From: Aldehydirespirator sp965204415
GTDB taxonomy: Bacteria; Actinomycetota; Acidimicrobiia; Acidimicrobiales; Aldehydirespiratoraceae
Reading direction: 5' to 3'
Assembly (NCBI GenBank): GCA_965204415.1
Contig: CBDBEL010000004.1
Location: forward strand, 248,001-312,000
Length of the DNA: 64,000 nucleotides
Shown: in pieces, positions 33,011-44,261 of the stretch
Numbering within the stretch: the stretch's first letter is position 1
How the letters are laid out: the number at the start of each line of letters is the position of its first letter
The notes under the pieces: model-generated
What the model was told of the DNA's origin: nothing
The model's input: only the letters and a program-made list of their open reading frames with translations
Database searches by the model: none
Translations under genes and position numbers: made by a program

Positions 33011-33452
33011 AGTGCAGGGACTCGACCCGGACCGGATGGTCGTTCTGTCGCTCAAGCCGAGATTCGCAGAGGCCATCCTCGCAGGCGCCAAGACGGTCGA
33101 GCTGCGACGCACCGAACCGAAGATCGTGGTGCCGACACAAGCGCTGCTGTATGCGGCGTCGCCGGTGCGGGCGCTCGTCGGCACATGCATCATCACCAGC
33201 GTTCAGCCCTTGGACCTCGTGACCCTATGGCAGGAGCACGGCTCGGGGTCCGGGCTGCTCCACCACGAGTTCCAGGAGTACTTCGAGGGCGTCGATGCGG
33301 GCACTGCTCTGACGCTGACCCAGCCGCGCGCCTTCGGCCGGCAGATTCCCCTGCAAGACCTGCGAGCGAGGCCCAAGGGCTTCCGCCCGCCCCAGAGCTT
33401 CGCCTACGTCGACACCGAGACCGGCGACCGGCTCATCCAGATGGCCGCCTAG
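33000..33452 (+). CDS. ASCH (PUA-like) domain protein, copy 2
   Basis: 150 residues, differing from copy 1 (24356-24808) at only a handful of positions (for example MRVEV for MTVEV, LHHEF for LEHEF, RPKGF for RPLGF). DNA identity begins about 20 nt before the start, inside what was the GNAT-PIN tail, and ends at the stop. The match is near-perfect, so the duplication or gene conversion is recent. This copy has no enzyme partner upstream, only a relic, so it may act alone or with the distant operon. Confidence 0.88.
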   Translation: MRVEVQGLDPDRMVVLSLKPRFAEAILAGAKTVELRRTEPKIVVPTQALLYAASPVRALVGTCIITSVQPLDLVTLWQEHGSGSGLLHHEFQEYFEGVDAGTALTLTQPRAFGRQIPLQDLRARPKGFRPPQSFAYVDTETGDRLIQMAA

Positions 33453-33723
33453 CCCCGCAGCTCGTGGTCGCCCCGGCGGCTCGGACAATTTGCCGGCCAG
33501 ATCGCAGCTTTCGCCAAGCCGACGTTCGAGCGGATCCGACGTACGCGCCACAGTGCCCGTACCCAAACCCGGATGCTCCCGAGGTCACCTACGACGACGC
33601 AGAGTGGGCGGTCGACTTCTTTCCATCATCCGGGAAACACATCCCAGTTCGCGGGATATCGGCGAGGGATGCACGCCTCTCGTGGTGGTCCGGAACGGAC
33701 CATAGCTGGTTATATTAGGACCG

Positions 33724-33885
33724 ATGGTGCGCGTTGAACTGGAGCGGATCGAAGCATTGGAACTGCTGGGAATGGTCGTCGCGCATCTCAACATCGCCGA
33801 GGCGTCCGCGGATCTGTCACCGCGAGTCCCGACCCTGCTGGGAATCCGCGACAAGCTGGCCGCCGGGCTTAGGGAGGAGCGATGA
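33724..33885 (+). CDS. Small protein upstream of an HTH gene
   Basis: 53 residues (MVRVELERIEALELLGMVVA, ending AAGLREER). The stop overlaps the next ATG (ATGA). TATATT at 33711-33716 ends 7 nt before the ATG, fitting a leaderless start. A hydrophobic helix around residues 12-25 may be a dimerisation surface. Unrecognised; likely one half of a small TA-like or regulatory pair. Confidence 0.55.
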   Translation: MVRVELERIEALELLGMVVAHLNIAEASADLSPRVPTLLGIRDKLAAGLREER

Positions 33886-34142
33886 GCTACACCGACGCTG
33901 ATGTGTCTGCCGCGATCGCGAGAATGGACAAGTACCGGTCCGGTGTCGACTACGAGGTCGGCACGGCGCTCGCCGTGGTCGGGCTCAGTGCGGAGCGGGC
34001 CGACAAGGAGATCGCCATCCGCGACGACATGATCCGCACCGCGCACCGCGTCGGTGCCTCGCTGCGACAGATCGCGGAGGCCTCAGGGCTCGGCCGCAAG
34101 ACCGTCACCGCCATCGTTGAGGCGGACCCGCTGCGGGTGTGA
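33882..34142 (+). CDS. Small helix-turn-helix protein
   Basis: 86 residues with a C-terminal HTH (GASLRQIAEASGLGRKTVTA). The middle holds AVVGLSAERADKEIAIRDDM, a basic/acidic helix. ATGA overlap with the upstream 53-residue gene indicates coupled translation. Probably a transcription regulator or antitoxin of the pair. Confidence 0.65.
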   Translation: MSYTDADVSAAIARMDKYRSGVDYEVGTALAVVGLSAERADKEIAIRDDMIRTAHRVGASLRQIAEASGLGRKTVTAIVEADPLRV

Positions 34143-34167
34143 TACAGCAACCCGGAGCAGTCGGTCG

Positions 34168-34497
34168 TTACAGGAGGAGGTCGGTGACTGGGCCTGCGGC
34201 GATGGCCTCGGCTTCGTCGATCCTCTTGCCGTAGCGCTCTCGCGCCGTCTGCCCGGTGACATTGAGAATCCTGCCGATCCGATCCCATGTCGCGCCGCCG
34301 GCACGGGCCTCCGTGACGGCCTCGCAGACTCGATCCTCTGTGTGGCCCTCCGTCCTGACGGCCTGCCACAAAGAGAACTCCCCAATCGGGATCCTGTCGG
34401 ACTCGGGCCAGTCGTAGGCCTCGCACCAGTCAGCGACCGCGTTCCAGTCGCCGGTGTTTCTCGCGTCATCGATGAGTTCCCGGATCGTCTTCGGCAT
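34168..34497 (-). CDS. Helix-turn-helix protein, paralogue of the gene at 1913
   Basis: 109 residues from ATG 34497, behind GGAGGTGA at ideal spacing. It shares with the 1913-2209 gene a P-I-x-E segment, AVRTEGHTEDRVCEAV and the HTH ATWDRIGRILNVTGQTARER. No small toxin gene is seen next to it; it overlaps the end of the epimerase gene by about 30 nt instead. A possible orphan antitoxin at the island edge. Confidence 0.7.
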   Translation of the reverse strand: MPKTIRELIDDARNTGDWNAVADWCEAYDWPESDRIPIGEFSLWQAVRTEGHTEDRVCEAVTEARAGGATWDRIGRILNVTGQTARERYGKRIDEAEAIAAGPVTDLLL

Positions 34498-35470
34498 GGG
34501 ACTCACCTCCAGTACTTGTGGGTAGGTCGTCGGTGATGTAGGCGCGGATTATGTCGTCGTAGGTCTCGTCAGCGACGAAGCCGAGGCTGGCGGCTCGGGC
34601 GGTGTCGAAGCGTGGGGGCCAGCCGGCGACGATCCCGGCGACCGTCGGGTCGGGCGCTTCGGTGATCAGGGCTGTGGCGTCAGGGCCGGCGACCCGGGCT
34701 AGGGCCTCGATCTGCTCGCCGACGGTCACCGACACTCCTGGCATGGTCAGGTTGGGGCGGCCGCCCAGGCGTGACGAGTCCAGCTCGGCGGCGTGGAGCA
34801 TGAAACCGACCGCGGCGCGGGGGCTGGCGTGGGGGTGGCGGACGTCGCGGGAGACCGGCAGCTGGGCCTCGCAGCCGTTTAGCGGCTCGCGGATGATGCC
34901 TGAGAAGAAGCTCGACGCGGCCGCGTTGGGCTTGCCGGGGCGGACGCTGACGGTCGGGAACCGGATGCCGACGCCGTCGAGGAAGCCGCGGCGGCTGTAG
35001 TCGGCCAGCAGGGCCTCGCCGACCAGCTTCTGGGTGCCGTAGGAGGTGAGGGGAGTGGGGTGGAAGTCGTCGGGGATCGGGTCGGGGAACGGCGCCCCGA
35101 ACACCGCGATCGACGACGCGTACACCACCCGGGGCGCGCCCGGCGCCAGCCGGATGGCGTCGAAGAGCTGGCGGGTCCCGTCGACGTTCACGCCCATGCC
35201 CTTGTCGAAGTCGGCCTCGGCCTCCGCGGAGACCACTGCGGCCAAGTGGAACACCACGTCGGGCCCCGCCGACACCAGCGCCTCGGCCTCGCCGGGACGG
35301 GAGAGGTCGGCCACATGGACGTTGCACAGCTCCGAGTCGGCCGGGGCCTCCACCAGGTCGACCAGATCGACCGCGTCGATGGGCTCGCCCCGCAGACGGC
35401 CCCGCTCCAGCAGGCACCGGGTCAGCTTGCGGCCCAGCATCCCCGCGGCGCCGGTGATGAGCACCCTCAC
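34466..35470 (-). CDS. NAD-dependent epimerase/dehydratase family protein (DenD-like)
   Basis: 334 residues from GTG 35470. Rossmann motif VLITGAAGMLGRKL, FHLAAVVSAEAEADF, the catalytic S-Y-K set (YASSIAVFG, YGTQK) and an NVDGT helix. The layout resembles D-erythronate dehydrogenase-like extended SDRs acting on four-carbon sugar acids. It starts 5 nt after the P450 stop, so both are co-transcribed. Oxidation of a hydroxylated or sugar-acid-like substrate is likely; exact substrate not determinable. Confidence 0.85.
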   Translation of the reverse strand: MRVLITGAAGMLGRKLTRCLLERGRLRGEPIDAVDLVDLVEAPADSELCNVHVADLSRPGEAEALVSAGPDVVFHLAAVVSAEAEADFDKGMGVNVDGTRQLFDAIRLAPGAPRVVYASSIAVFGAPFPDPIPDDFHPTPLTSYGTQKLVGEALLADYSRRGFLDGVGIRFPTVSVRPGKPNAAASSFFSGIIREPLNGCEAQLPVSRDVRHPHASPRAAVGFMLHAAELDSSRLGGRPNLTMPGVSVTVGEQIEALARVAGPDATALITEAPDPTVAGIVAGWPPRFDTARAASLGFVADETYDDIIRAYITDDLPTSTGGESHAEDDPGTHR

Positions 35471-35475
35471 TGTCG

Positions 35476-36729
35476 TCAGGCTTCGGGGGTGAACGCCACC
35501 GGCATGCTCAGCAGCCCCGCGACCAGCGGTGAGGGCTGGTGTACGACCTCGCCGGAGGGGTGGATGTCGGGGATGCGACTGTAGACCTCGCGCAGGATCA
35601 CCCGGAGCTGGAGCCGGGCCAGGTTGGCGCCCAGGCAGTAGTGCTCGCCGAAGCCGAACGCGATCTGCGTGCGGGGCTGCTCGCGGGTGATGTCGAAGGT
35701 GTCGGGCTCGTCGAACACCCGAGGGTCGCGCAGCGCCGAGGTGAAGCTGCAGACGACCTTGCCGTCCTCGTCGATGGGCTGGCCGTCGATCTCGGTGCCA
35801 GCCGCGGCGGTGCGGCGGATGTTGCGGACCGGGGCCCGGTACCGGAGTATCTCCTCCACCGCGCCCGGAATATGGCGGTCCAGGTCCGACACCAGGAGGT
35901 CGCGCTGGTCGGGCCACTCCGCCAGGATCCGGATGGCCTGAGCGGTGGCGGTGCGCACCGTCTCGTTCCCGGCGACCGCCATCAGCATCAAGAACCATCC
36001 GGCCTCCTCGTCGGTCGCACCGGGCTGATCCCCCTCGACGCCCTCGAGGGTGCCGTTGACGTAGGCCGACAGGATCGTGCCGTCGGGAGCGCCCCGCTTC
36101 TCGCGGGCCATCTCCTGGCCGAGCAGGTGGATGTCCACCGACGCCCCCATCGCCAGCTCGAGCCGGGCCTCCGGGTCCGGGGATTCGACCGCGCCGATCA
36201 TCCGGTTGGAGATCTCGAAGATCTGCTCGCCCCGCTCGGGGATCCCGAGAAGCTCCGCGATCACCCTCATCGGCATCGGGGCCGCGATGTCGCGGATGCC
36301 GTCGGCGGTTCCCTTGGACGCGATCTGGTCGATGACCCCTCTGGCGATGGCCTCCACCTGGGGACGCAGCTCCTCGATACGGCGGGGCGTGAAGATCGGC
36401 GCCACCAGCCGCCGGTACCGGCTGTGCTTGGGCGGGTCCATGTTGATCAGCATGTTCGCCAGGGCCTCGACCCTTTCCGGCCTTGGGTCCACCAGCGTCG
36501 CGGTGCCGCGCTGCGACGAGAACGTGGCCGGGTCCCGCAGGACCGCCTTGACCTCCTCGTAGCGGTGCACGAACCATGCCCCCAGGACCTCCGGCTGCGA
36601 GATGCTCGGATCGATCGTTCCCGGCTGCCAGCTGGTGGCGCCAGCCTCCCGGAGCTCGGCCAGGCGCGCGTGGGGACAGCCGCCTACGTAGCTGTCGCCG
36701 TCCAGAAGGGTGGGCTCGCTCTGGGACAT
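35476..36729 (-). CDS. Cytochrome P450
   Basis: 417 residues. I-helix MLMAVAGNETVRT has Asn where many P450s have Gly or Asp before E/T; the K-helix motif is EEILRYRAPV; the heme loop is FGFGEHYCLG with Cys365 as thiolate ligand. The N-terminus lacks a membrane anchor, as in soluble bacterial P450s. It needs ferredoxin partners, which are not nearby. It forms an operon with the epimerase; a catabolic hydroxylation step is likely. Substrate unknown. Confidence 0.93.
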   Translation of the reverse strand: MSQSEPTLLDGDSYVGGCPHARLAELREAGATSWQPGTIDPSISQPEVLGAWFVHRYEEVKAVLRDPATFSSQRGTATLVDPRPERVEALANMLINMDPPKHSRYRRLVAPIFTPRRIEELRPQVEAIARGVIDQIASKGTADGIRDIAAPMPMRVIAELLGIPERGEQIFEISNRMIGAVESPDPEARLELAMGASVDIHLLGQEMAREKRGAPDGTILSAYVNGTLEGVEGDQPGATDEEAGWFLMLMAVAGNETVRTATAQAIRILAEWPDQRDLLVSDLDRHIPGAVEEILRYRAPVRNIRRTAAAGTEIDGQPIDEDGKVVCSFTSALRDPRVFDEPDTFDITREQPRTQIAFGFGEHYCLGANLARLQLRVILREVYSRIPDIHPSGEVVHQPSPLVAGLLSMPVAFTPEA

Positions 36730-36846
36730 GTGCGCCCAGTCTGCCCGATCCTTGGCGATTCCTCGACCGGGGCACCGACCACCTGCCCCGGTCGAGGGTG
36801 GAGCCGGGGCGTGGGGGGCCGCCCCGGTCGAGCGATTTCGCCGGGC

Positions 36847-39069
<2,223 letters not shown>

Positions 39070-39112
39070 TGGTGCTCCTTGGCTTGGTTGGCGGGTTGGT
39101 GTTTCGATCCGA

Positions 39113-39550
39113 TTAGTCGTGGCCGGCAGCCACGGGCGCTTTCTGGCAGGCAGGGCAGAGGCCCCAGTAGATGACCTCGGCCTCGTCGATGGCGTAGCCG
39201 AAGTCGTCGACGACCTCCAGGCACGGCCGGTAGCCGGCCGCGCAGTCCACGTCGACCATGCAGCCGCAGCGACGGCACACGAGATGGTGGTGGTTGTCGT
39301 CGACCCGGTCCTCGTAGCGGGCCGGCGAGCGGGCCGGCTGGATCCGCCGGATGAGGCCCTTCTCGGACAGCACGCCCAGCGCGTCGAACACTGCCTGGCG
39401 CGACACCGCCCCGATACTGGACCGCACATCGCCGATGAGGTCGTCGGCAGTGGCGTGGGGGCGGGCCGACACCGCGTTGAGCACGGCCATCCGCTGGGCG
39501 GTCACCTGGATGCCGTTGTCCCTGAGAAGCTGCTCGGTATTCCCGATCAC
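39113..39550 (-). CDS. furA: Fur-family regulator (FurA-type, peroxide/metal sensing)
   Basis: 145 residues from GTG 39550, though the frame is open further upstream. Winged-helix with RMAVLNAVSARPHATADDLI; metal site HHHLVCRRCGCMVDV, and C-x-x-C pairs (CRRC, CPAC) for structural zinc. Promoter TATAGT (39562-39557) ends 6 nt before the GTG, so a leaderless start fits. It likely represses itself and katG until oxidised. Confidence 0.9.
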   Translation of the reverse strand: MIGNTEQLLRDNGIQVTAQRMAVLNAVSARPHATADDLIGDVRSSIGAVSRQAVFDALGVLSEKGLIRRIQPARSPARYEDRVDDNHHHLVCRRCGCMVDVDCAAGYRPCLEVVDDFGYAIDEAEVIYWGLCPACQKAPVAAGHD

Positions 39551-39556
39551 GCACCC

Positions 39557-39586
39557 ACTATAGCACTGATTCTGGATTAAGTACAA
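39557..39586 (-). promoter_or_regulatory. furA-katG promoter
   Basis: On the minus strand, TTGTAC (39586-39581), an 18-nt spacer and TATAGT (39562-39557) precede GTG 39550 by 6 nt. The surrounding AT-rich segment (to about 39610) holds GATTCTGGATTA and TAGATTCAGG, possible Fur-type operator halves. Confidence 0.65.
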
Positions 39587-39684
39587 AATTTGTTGATATC
39601 TAGATTCAGGGCGGATCGAGCGCAGTCCGGGCGGACCGGGCGCAGTCAGCCGGTGCCGAGGTCGTCCTCGATGCGGACGCGGCT

Positions 39685-40440
39685 CTAACCGCGGCCCACC
39701 AGGGGCATGCCGTTGGCCATGACCGTCATGGTCAGGACATTGGTGTCCGCGGGAAGGCTGGCCATGTACGCCACCGCCCGGCCGGCATCGTCGGCGTCGA
39801 AGGTGGGTTCGGGCCGGATGCTGCCGTCGGCTTGGGGCACGCCCTCAGCGAACCGCGCCGTCATAGGAGTCCGGGCGTTGCCGATGTCGATCTGGCCGCA
39901 AGTGATGCCGAAGGGCCGGCCGTCGAGCGACAGCGACTTGGTCAGCCCGGTGATGGCGTGCTTGGTGGCCGTGTAGGGCGCGCTGTGCGGCCTGGGCACC
40001 TGGGCCGAGATCGACCCGTTGTTGATGATCCGCCCGCCGGGGGGCTCCTGGACCTTCATCAACCCGAACGCGTGGCGGGCACAGAGGAACGAGCCGGTGA
40101 GGTTCACGTCCACCACGCGCTGCCAATCCTCGACCTCGAGTTCATCGACCGGCACCGGCGGCGCCACCGTTCCCGCATTGTTGAACAGCAGGTCCAGGCG
40201 ACCGTGATCGGCGCGCACCCGCTCGAACAGGGCCGCCACCGAGGCGGGGTCGCTGACGTCGGCGGGGATTGCCGAGCCCGACCCGCCGGCACGATCGCAC
40301 TCCCCGGCGGTCTCGGACAGCAGATGCCCTCGCCGGCCGACGACGATCACGTGCCAGCCGTCGCGAGCCAGCGCCAGGGCGGCAGCCTTCCCCAGGCCAG
40401 TGCCCCCGCCGGTCACCATTGCGATCCTGCGATCCTGCAT
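39685..40440 (-). CDS. SDR-family oxidoreductase
   Basis: 251 residues from ATG 40440. NAD(P)-binding TGGGTGLGKAAALALA, NNAGTV, catalytic Ser in NNGSISAQVPRP, YTATKHAIT with the Tyr-x3-Lys, and INDIGNAR-like substrate loop (GQIDIGNARTPM). A classical short-chain dehydrogenase of normal size. It is divergent from the dehydratase gene at 40568, with which it may share a pathway on sugar acids. Confidence 0.9.
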   Translation of the reverse strand: MQDRRIAMVTGGGTGLGKAAALALARDGWHVIVVGRRGHLLSETAGECDRAGGSGSAIPADVSDPASVAALFERVRADHGRLDLLFNNAGTVAPPVPVDELEVEDWQRVVDVNLTGSFLCARHAFGLMKVQEPPGGRIINNGSISAQVPRPHSAPYTATKHAITGLTKSLSLDGRPFGITCGQIDIGNARTPMTARFAEGVPQADGSIRPEPTFDADDAGRAVAYMASLPADTNVLTMTVMANGMPLVGRG

Positions 40441-40567
40441 CGCCCCATCCTCGCAGCGGGCGTACCCGACGCGCCACAGCGCCAGCAGAAAAGAAGCTCG
40501 ATAGCTGGCGAGTAGTCTGGCCCCATGGTCGTCGCTCCTGATCCGTCCGGAATACGAAGGAGCTGGT

Positions 40568-42391
40568 GTGTCTCGTCCCGCCGGCGGCGCTGACGCCGGC
40601 CCCGGCGACCGCGAGCTGCGGTCGGCGGCGTGGTTCGGCGCCGATGGTGATCTGGACCTCACGGCGCTCTATATCGAGCGCTACCTCAACTACGGGCTGA
40701 CCCGCGAGGAGCTCCAGTCCGACAAGCCCAAGATCGGGATCGCCCAGACCGGCTCGGACCTGTCGCCCTGCAACCGGCACCACCTGGAACTGGCCAAGCG
40801 GGTGCGCGAGGGCATCCGCGAGGCCGGCGGGATCGCGTTCGAGTTCGGGATGCACCCGATCCAGGAGACCGGCAAGCGCCCCACCGCGGCACTGGACCGC
40901 AACCTGGCCTACCTCGGGCTGGTGGAGGTGCTGCAGGGCTACCCACTCGACGGGGTCGTGCTGACCATCGGCTGCGACAAGACCACGCCGGCGTGCCTGA
41001 TGGCCGCGGCCACCGTCAACCTGCCGGCCATCGCGCTGTCGGTGGGCCCGATGCTCAACGGCTGGCACGAAGGCCGCCGCACCGGTTCGGGCACGATCGT
41101 GTGGGAGGCCCGCAAGCTCTTCGCCGCGGGCGAGATCGACGAGGCCGGGCTGGTCGACCTGGTGGCCTCGTCTGCGCCGTCGACGGGCTACTGCTCGACG
41201 ATGGGCACCGCCACCACCATGAACTCGCTGGCCGAGGTGCTGGGCATGCAGCTGCCGGGATCGGCCGCCATCCCCGCGCCGTACCGGGAACGGGCCCAGA
41301 TGGCGTACCGCACCGGGCTGCGGATCGTCGAGATGGTGCGTGAGGATCTGCGCCCCTCCGACATCATGACCCGGGAGGCGTTCGAGAACGCCATCGTCGT
41401 GAACTCCGCCATCGGAGGGTCGACCAACGCTCCGATTCACCTCAACGCCATCGCCGCGCATCTCGGCGTGCCGCTCGACAACGACGACTGGCAGAAGTAC
41501 GGCCTGGCTGTGCCGCTGCTGGTCAACCTGATGCCCGCGGGGGAGTACCTGGGGGAGGACTACCACCACGCGGGAGGGGTGCCGGCGGTGGTCGGCGAGC
41601 TGATGCGGGCGGGCCTGCTGCCCCATCCCGACGCGCCCACCGCCAACGGGCGCAGCATCGGCGAGAACTGCGCCGGAGTCCGGATCGCGGATCCCGACGT
41701 GATCCGCAGCGTCGACGAGCCGCTGGTGGCCGACGCCGGCTTCGTGCATCTGTCCGGGAACCTCTTCGACAGCGCCATCATGAAGACCAGCGTCATCTCG
41801 GAGGAGTTCCGCCGGCGCTACCTGTCGAATCCCGACGACCCCGACGCGTTCGAAGGCCGGGCCATCGTCTTCGACGGCCCCGAGGACTACCGGGCCCGGA
41901 TCGAGGACCCCGACCTAGACATCGACGAGGACTGCATGCTGATCGTGCGGGGCGCGGGCCCGGTGGGGTACCCGGGCGCGGCCGAGGTGGTGAACATGCA
42001 GCCTCCCGCCGCGCTGCTCGTCCGGGGGGTCCACTCGCTGCCGTGCATCGGCGACGGCCGCCAGTCGGGGACGTCCGGCTCGCCGTCGATTCTCAACGCC
42101 AGCCCGGAGGCCGCGTCCGGCGGCGGGCTGGCGCTGCTGCGAACCGGTGACCGGATCCGCATAGACCTGCGACGCGGGCGCGCCGACATGCTCATCGACG
42201 GTGCCGAGCTCGAGCGCCGGCGGGCCGATCTGGAGGCCGGAGGCGGCTATCCGGTGCCGGAGTCCCAGACCCCGTGGCAGGAGATCCAGCGCTCGATGGT
42301 CACCCAGATGGACGAGGGCATGGTCCTGCGGCCCGCGCTGAAGTACAAGGACACCTCCCGCACCCACGGCATCCCGCGTCACAACCACTAG
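40568..42391 (+). CDS. IlvD/Edd-family dehydratase (sugar-acid dehydratase type)
   Basis: 607 residues from GTG 40568. Fe-S ligand regions: GSDLSPCNRHH, GCDKTTPAC and STGYCSTMGTATTM; also VVNSAIGGSTNAPIHLNAIA, GEDYHHAGGVP and the C-terminal GDGRQSGTSGSPSI. Length and the PCNRHH / HHAGGVP variants fit sugar-acid dehydratases (L-arabonate/xylonate type) better than the branched-chain amino-acid enzyme. It dehydrates a 2,3-dihydroxy acid to a 2-keto-3-deoxy acid. Adjacent SDR and epimerase genes suggest sugar-acid catabolism. Confidence 0.88.
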   Translation: MSRPAGGADAGPGDRELRSAAWFGADGDLDLTALYIERYLNYGLTREELQSDKPKIGIAQTGSDLSPCNRHHLELAKRVREGIREAGGIAFEFGMHPIQETGKRPTAALDRNLAYLGLVEVLQGYPLDGVVLTIGCDKTTPACLMAAATVNLPAIALSVGPMLNGWHEGRRTGSGTIVWEARKLFAAGEIDEAGLVDLVASSAPSTGYCSTMGTATTMNSLAEVLGMQLPGSAAIPAPYRERAQMAYRTGLRIVEMVREDLRPSDIMTREAFENAIVVNSAIGGSTNAPIHLNAIAAHLGVPLDNDDWQKYGLAVPLLVNLMPAGEYLGEDYHHAGGVPAVVGELMRAGLLPHPDAPTANGRSIGENCAGVRIADPDVIRSVDEPLVADAGFVHLSGNLFDSAIMKTSVISEEFRRRYLSNPDDPDAFEGRAIVFDGPEDYRARIEDPDLDIDEDCMLIVRGAGPVGYPGAAEVVNMQPPAALLVRGVHSLPCIGDGRQSGTSGSPSILNASPEAASGGGLALLRTGDRIRIDLRRGRADMLIDGAELERRRADLEAGGGYPVPESQTPWQEIQRSMVTQMDEGMVLRPALKYKDTSRTHGIPRHNH

Positions 42392-42794
42392 TCCCGACCG
42401 ACGAGTTGGACTGGATGTGGTGATTCTCTGATTGAGCGGGGCTTGTTCGGCGAAGCACGAGACTCCGCATTTCGCAAATAGCTGAGATAGTCTATGATAC
42501 TACTATTTCGAATCAATGCTACACGCTCGGCAAATCGCTTACTTCGAGACATTGCTTGACATCGATCCTTCCGACTCTATCGCACCAGGTTGCAAGCGTT
42601 TCCACTGCAGCAGATGCAGAAAGCCAACCGGTCTAGGTTAGTTGAACTACGGAGAGATAACCTGCACCTAGTATGTTAGGGAAACCGAAGACCAGTGTGA
42701 AATGATCGACACTGGAGTGGACATGACTTTTGTTGGACAGAGTGACATAAGCGCGGTGACTGCCGTGCTACTGTCCAATCATTAGAGGAGGCTT
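42392..42794. other. AT-richer intergenic region
   Basis: About 400 bp without coding character, lower in GC than its surroundings. Apart from the inverted repeat at 42733-42778, nothing specific is recognised. It may be a scar of an inserted TA element, given the orphan antitoxin that follows. Confidence 0.5.
42733..42778. promoter_or_regulatory. Inverted repeat upstream of the orphan antitoxin
   Basis: TTGGACAG (42733-42740) and CTGTCCAA (42771-42778) are perfect inverted copies, 30 nt apart, just before the ribosome binding site of the excisionase-type gene. AGTGAC and GTGACT lie between them. Probable autoregulatory operator. Confidence 0.5.
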
Positions 42795-43274
42795 GTGACT
42801 AGTACCGTGCCCTCGAAACACCGTCTAGCAATTCCCGACGAGACCCTCTCGGACCGGGCAGCCCAGGCGGCGGACACACTCGAGCAGTTCTTGGAGCGAC
42901 ATCCGGAGGCATCTGCGGCGTCGCTGTCGATGCACTTGGGCGACGACGAAACGGCCTTTGACGTGCCCGTTGCTGTCCTGAGACTCCTTGCCCGCATGCT
43001 GGCGGAGACCGCAAGCGGCAACGCGGTGGCGGTCTCCCCCGTCGACGCAGAGTTGACGACCCAGCAGGCGGCTGATCTGCTCAACGTGTCCCGACCGTAT
43101 CTGGTCAAACTTCTGGATGAGCGCAGAATACCGTTCCGTCGTGTAGGCAACCGGCGCAGGATGCTGCTGGCTGACGTCATGGCATTCAAGCACGACGACG
43201 AATCCGAGCGCCGCGCCATCGCGGCCGAGCTGAGTGCTCGATCGGATCGGTCGGATCACCCAGACCGGACCTAG
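42795..43274 (+). CDS. Excisionase-family (MerR-like HTH) antitoxin, orphan
   Basis: 159 residues from GTG 42795 with TAGAGGAGGC upstream. The HTH is LTTQQAADLLNVSRPYLVKL followed by IPFRRVGNRRRMLLADVMAF, the excisionase DNA-binding signature seen in antitoxins paired with PIN toxins. The usual downstream PIN gene is absent: the next 130 bp hold no gene. The N-terminal 70 residues (AADTLEQFLERHP) are helical. Likely a regulator or remnant antitoxin. Confidence 0.75.
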   Translation: MTSTVPSKHRLAIPDETLSDRAAQAADTLEQFLERHPEASAASLSMHLGDDETAFDVPVAVLRLLARMLAETASGNAVAVSPVDAELTTQQAADLLNVSRPYLVKLLDERRIPFRRVGNRRRMLLADVMAFKHDDESERRAIAAELSARSDRSDHPDRT

Positions 43275-43403
43275 ACATCTGACAATACAGTCGCGTATGG
43301 TACGTGACTGTAGCATCAACACTCTTGCGAGTAGATGCAGCACAAGAACGATAAGAACTAACAGTGCCAGGGTTGTCGTTCTCGGCACCCTAACGGTTGT
43401 TGA

Positions 43404-44174
43404 CTACTCGGGTGTCACATACGCGGCCGTGAGTCCTCCGTCGACGAGCAGATTTGCGCCGGTCATGTAGGAGGAATCGTCAGAGGCCAGGAACAACGCG
43501 GCTGCGGCCATCTCGGTGGCCTCGCCGAAGCGTCCCATCGGCACATGCACGAGCCGGCGCTGCCGCTTCTCGTCGGTGTCGAGATAGGACATGAGCAGCT
43601 CCGTGCGGAGCGGTCCCGGTGACAGGGCGTTGACCCGTATGTTCTCGCGGGCGTGGATGACCGCAAGTTCGCGGGTGAGCGACAGCACCGCCCCCTTGGA
43701 CGCGGTATAGGCGATCTGAGGGGTGGCCGCCCCCACGGACGCAACGAAGGACGCGGTGTTGATGATGGATCCCGCGCCCGCCCTGCGCATGGCCGGTATC
43801 TGGTGCCGGCAGCCGTAGAGCACACCCTTCAGGTTCACTGCCAGGGTCCTGTCGATGGTCTCGGTGGTGGTGGCGACGGCGTCGGCGTCGTCGGCCATCA
43901 TGATCCCGGCGTTGTTGAAGGCGATGTCGAGGCGCCCGAAGGTCGCCTCCGCGGTCCTCACCGCCATGGCGACGTCAGCATCGTCGGACACGTCGGCGTG
44001 CACCGCGGTGGCCTCGCCCCCGCCGGCTCGGATCTGCTCGACGGTCTCGTGGTTGGCTTCCGCGATGTCCGCGGCCACGATCCGTGCGCCCTCCTCGGCG
44101 AAGCGCAGCGCGGTGGCCCGACCGATCCCGCTAGCGGTGCCGGTGATCAGCGCAACCTTGCCCTCCAGTCTCAT
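43404..44174 (-). CDS. SDR-family oxidoreductase
   Basis: 256 residues from ATG 44174 with GAAGGGAGG upstream. TGTASGIGRATALRFA, ADIAEANHE (acidic, so NAD rather than NADP preferred), NNAGIM, INTASFVASVGAATPQ and YTASKGAVLS, then LSPGPLRTELL. Typical cyclopentanol-dehydrogenase-like SDR. Same strand as the next SDR and selD, but with gaps that allow separate promoters. Substrate unknown. Confidence 0.9.
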   Translation of the reverse strand: MRLEGKVALITGTASGIGRATALRFAEEGARIVAADIAEANHETVEQIRAGGGEATAVHADVSDDADVAMAVRTAEATFGRLDIAFNNAGIMMADDADAVATTTETIDRTLAVNLKGVLYGCRHQIPAMRRAGAGSIINTASFVASVGAATPQIAYTASKGAVLSLTRELAVIHARENIRVNALSPGPLRTELLMSYLDTDEKRQRRLVHVPMGRFGEATEMAAAALFLASDDSSYMTGANLLVDGGLTAAYVTPE

Positions 44175-44261
44175 GGCCCCTCCCTTCTTGCTGGGCCGCC
44201 GATCCCCCGCAGTTGAGGATGGCACATTCTGCGGGCCCGCCGATGCGCCGGCCGGGGCGGA

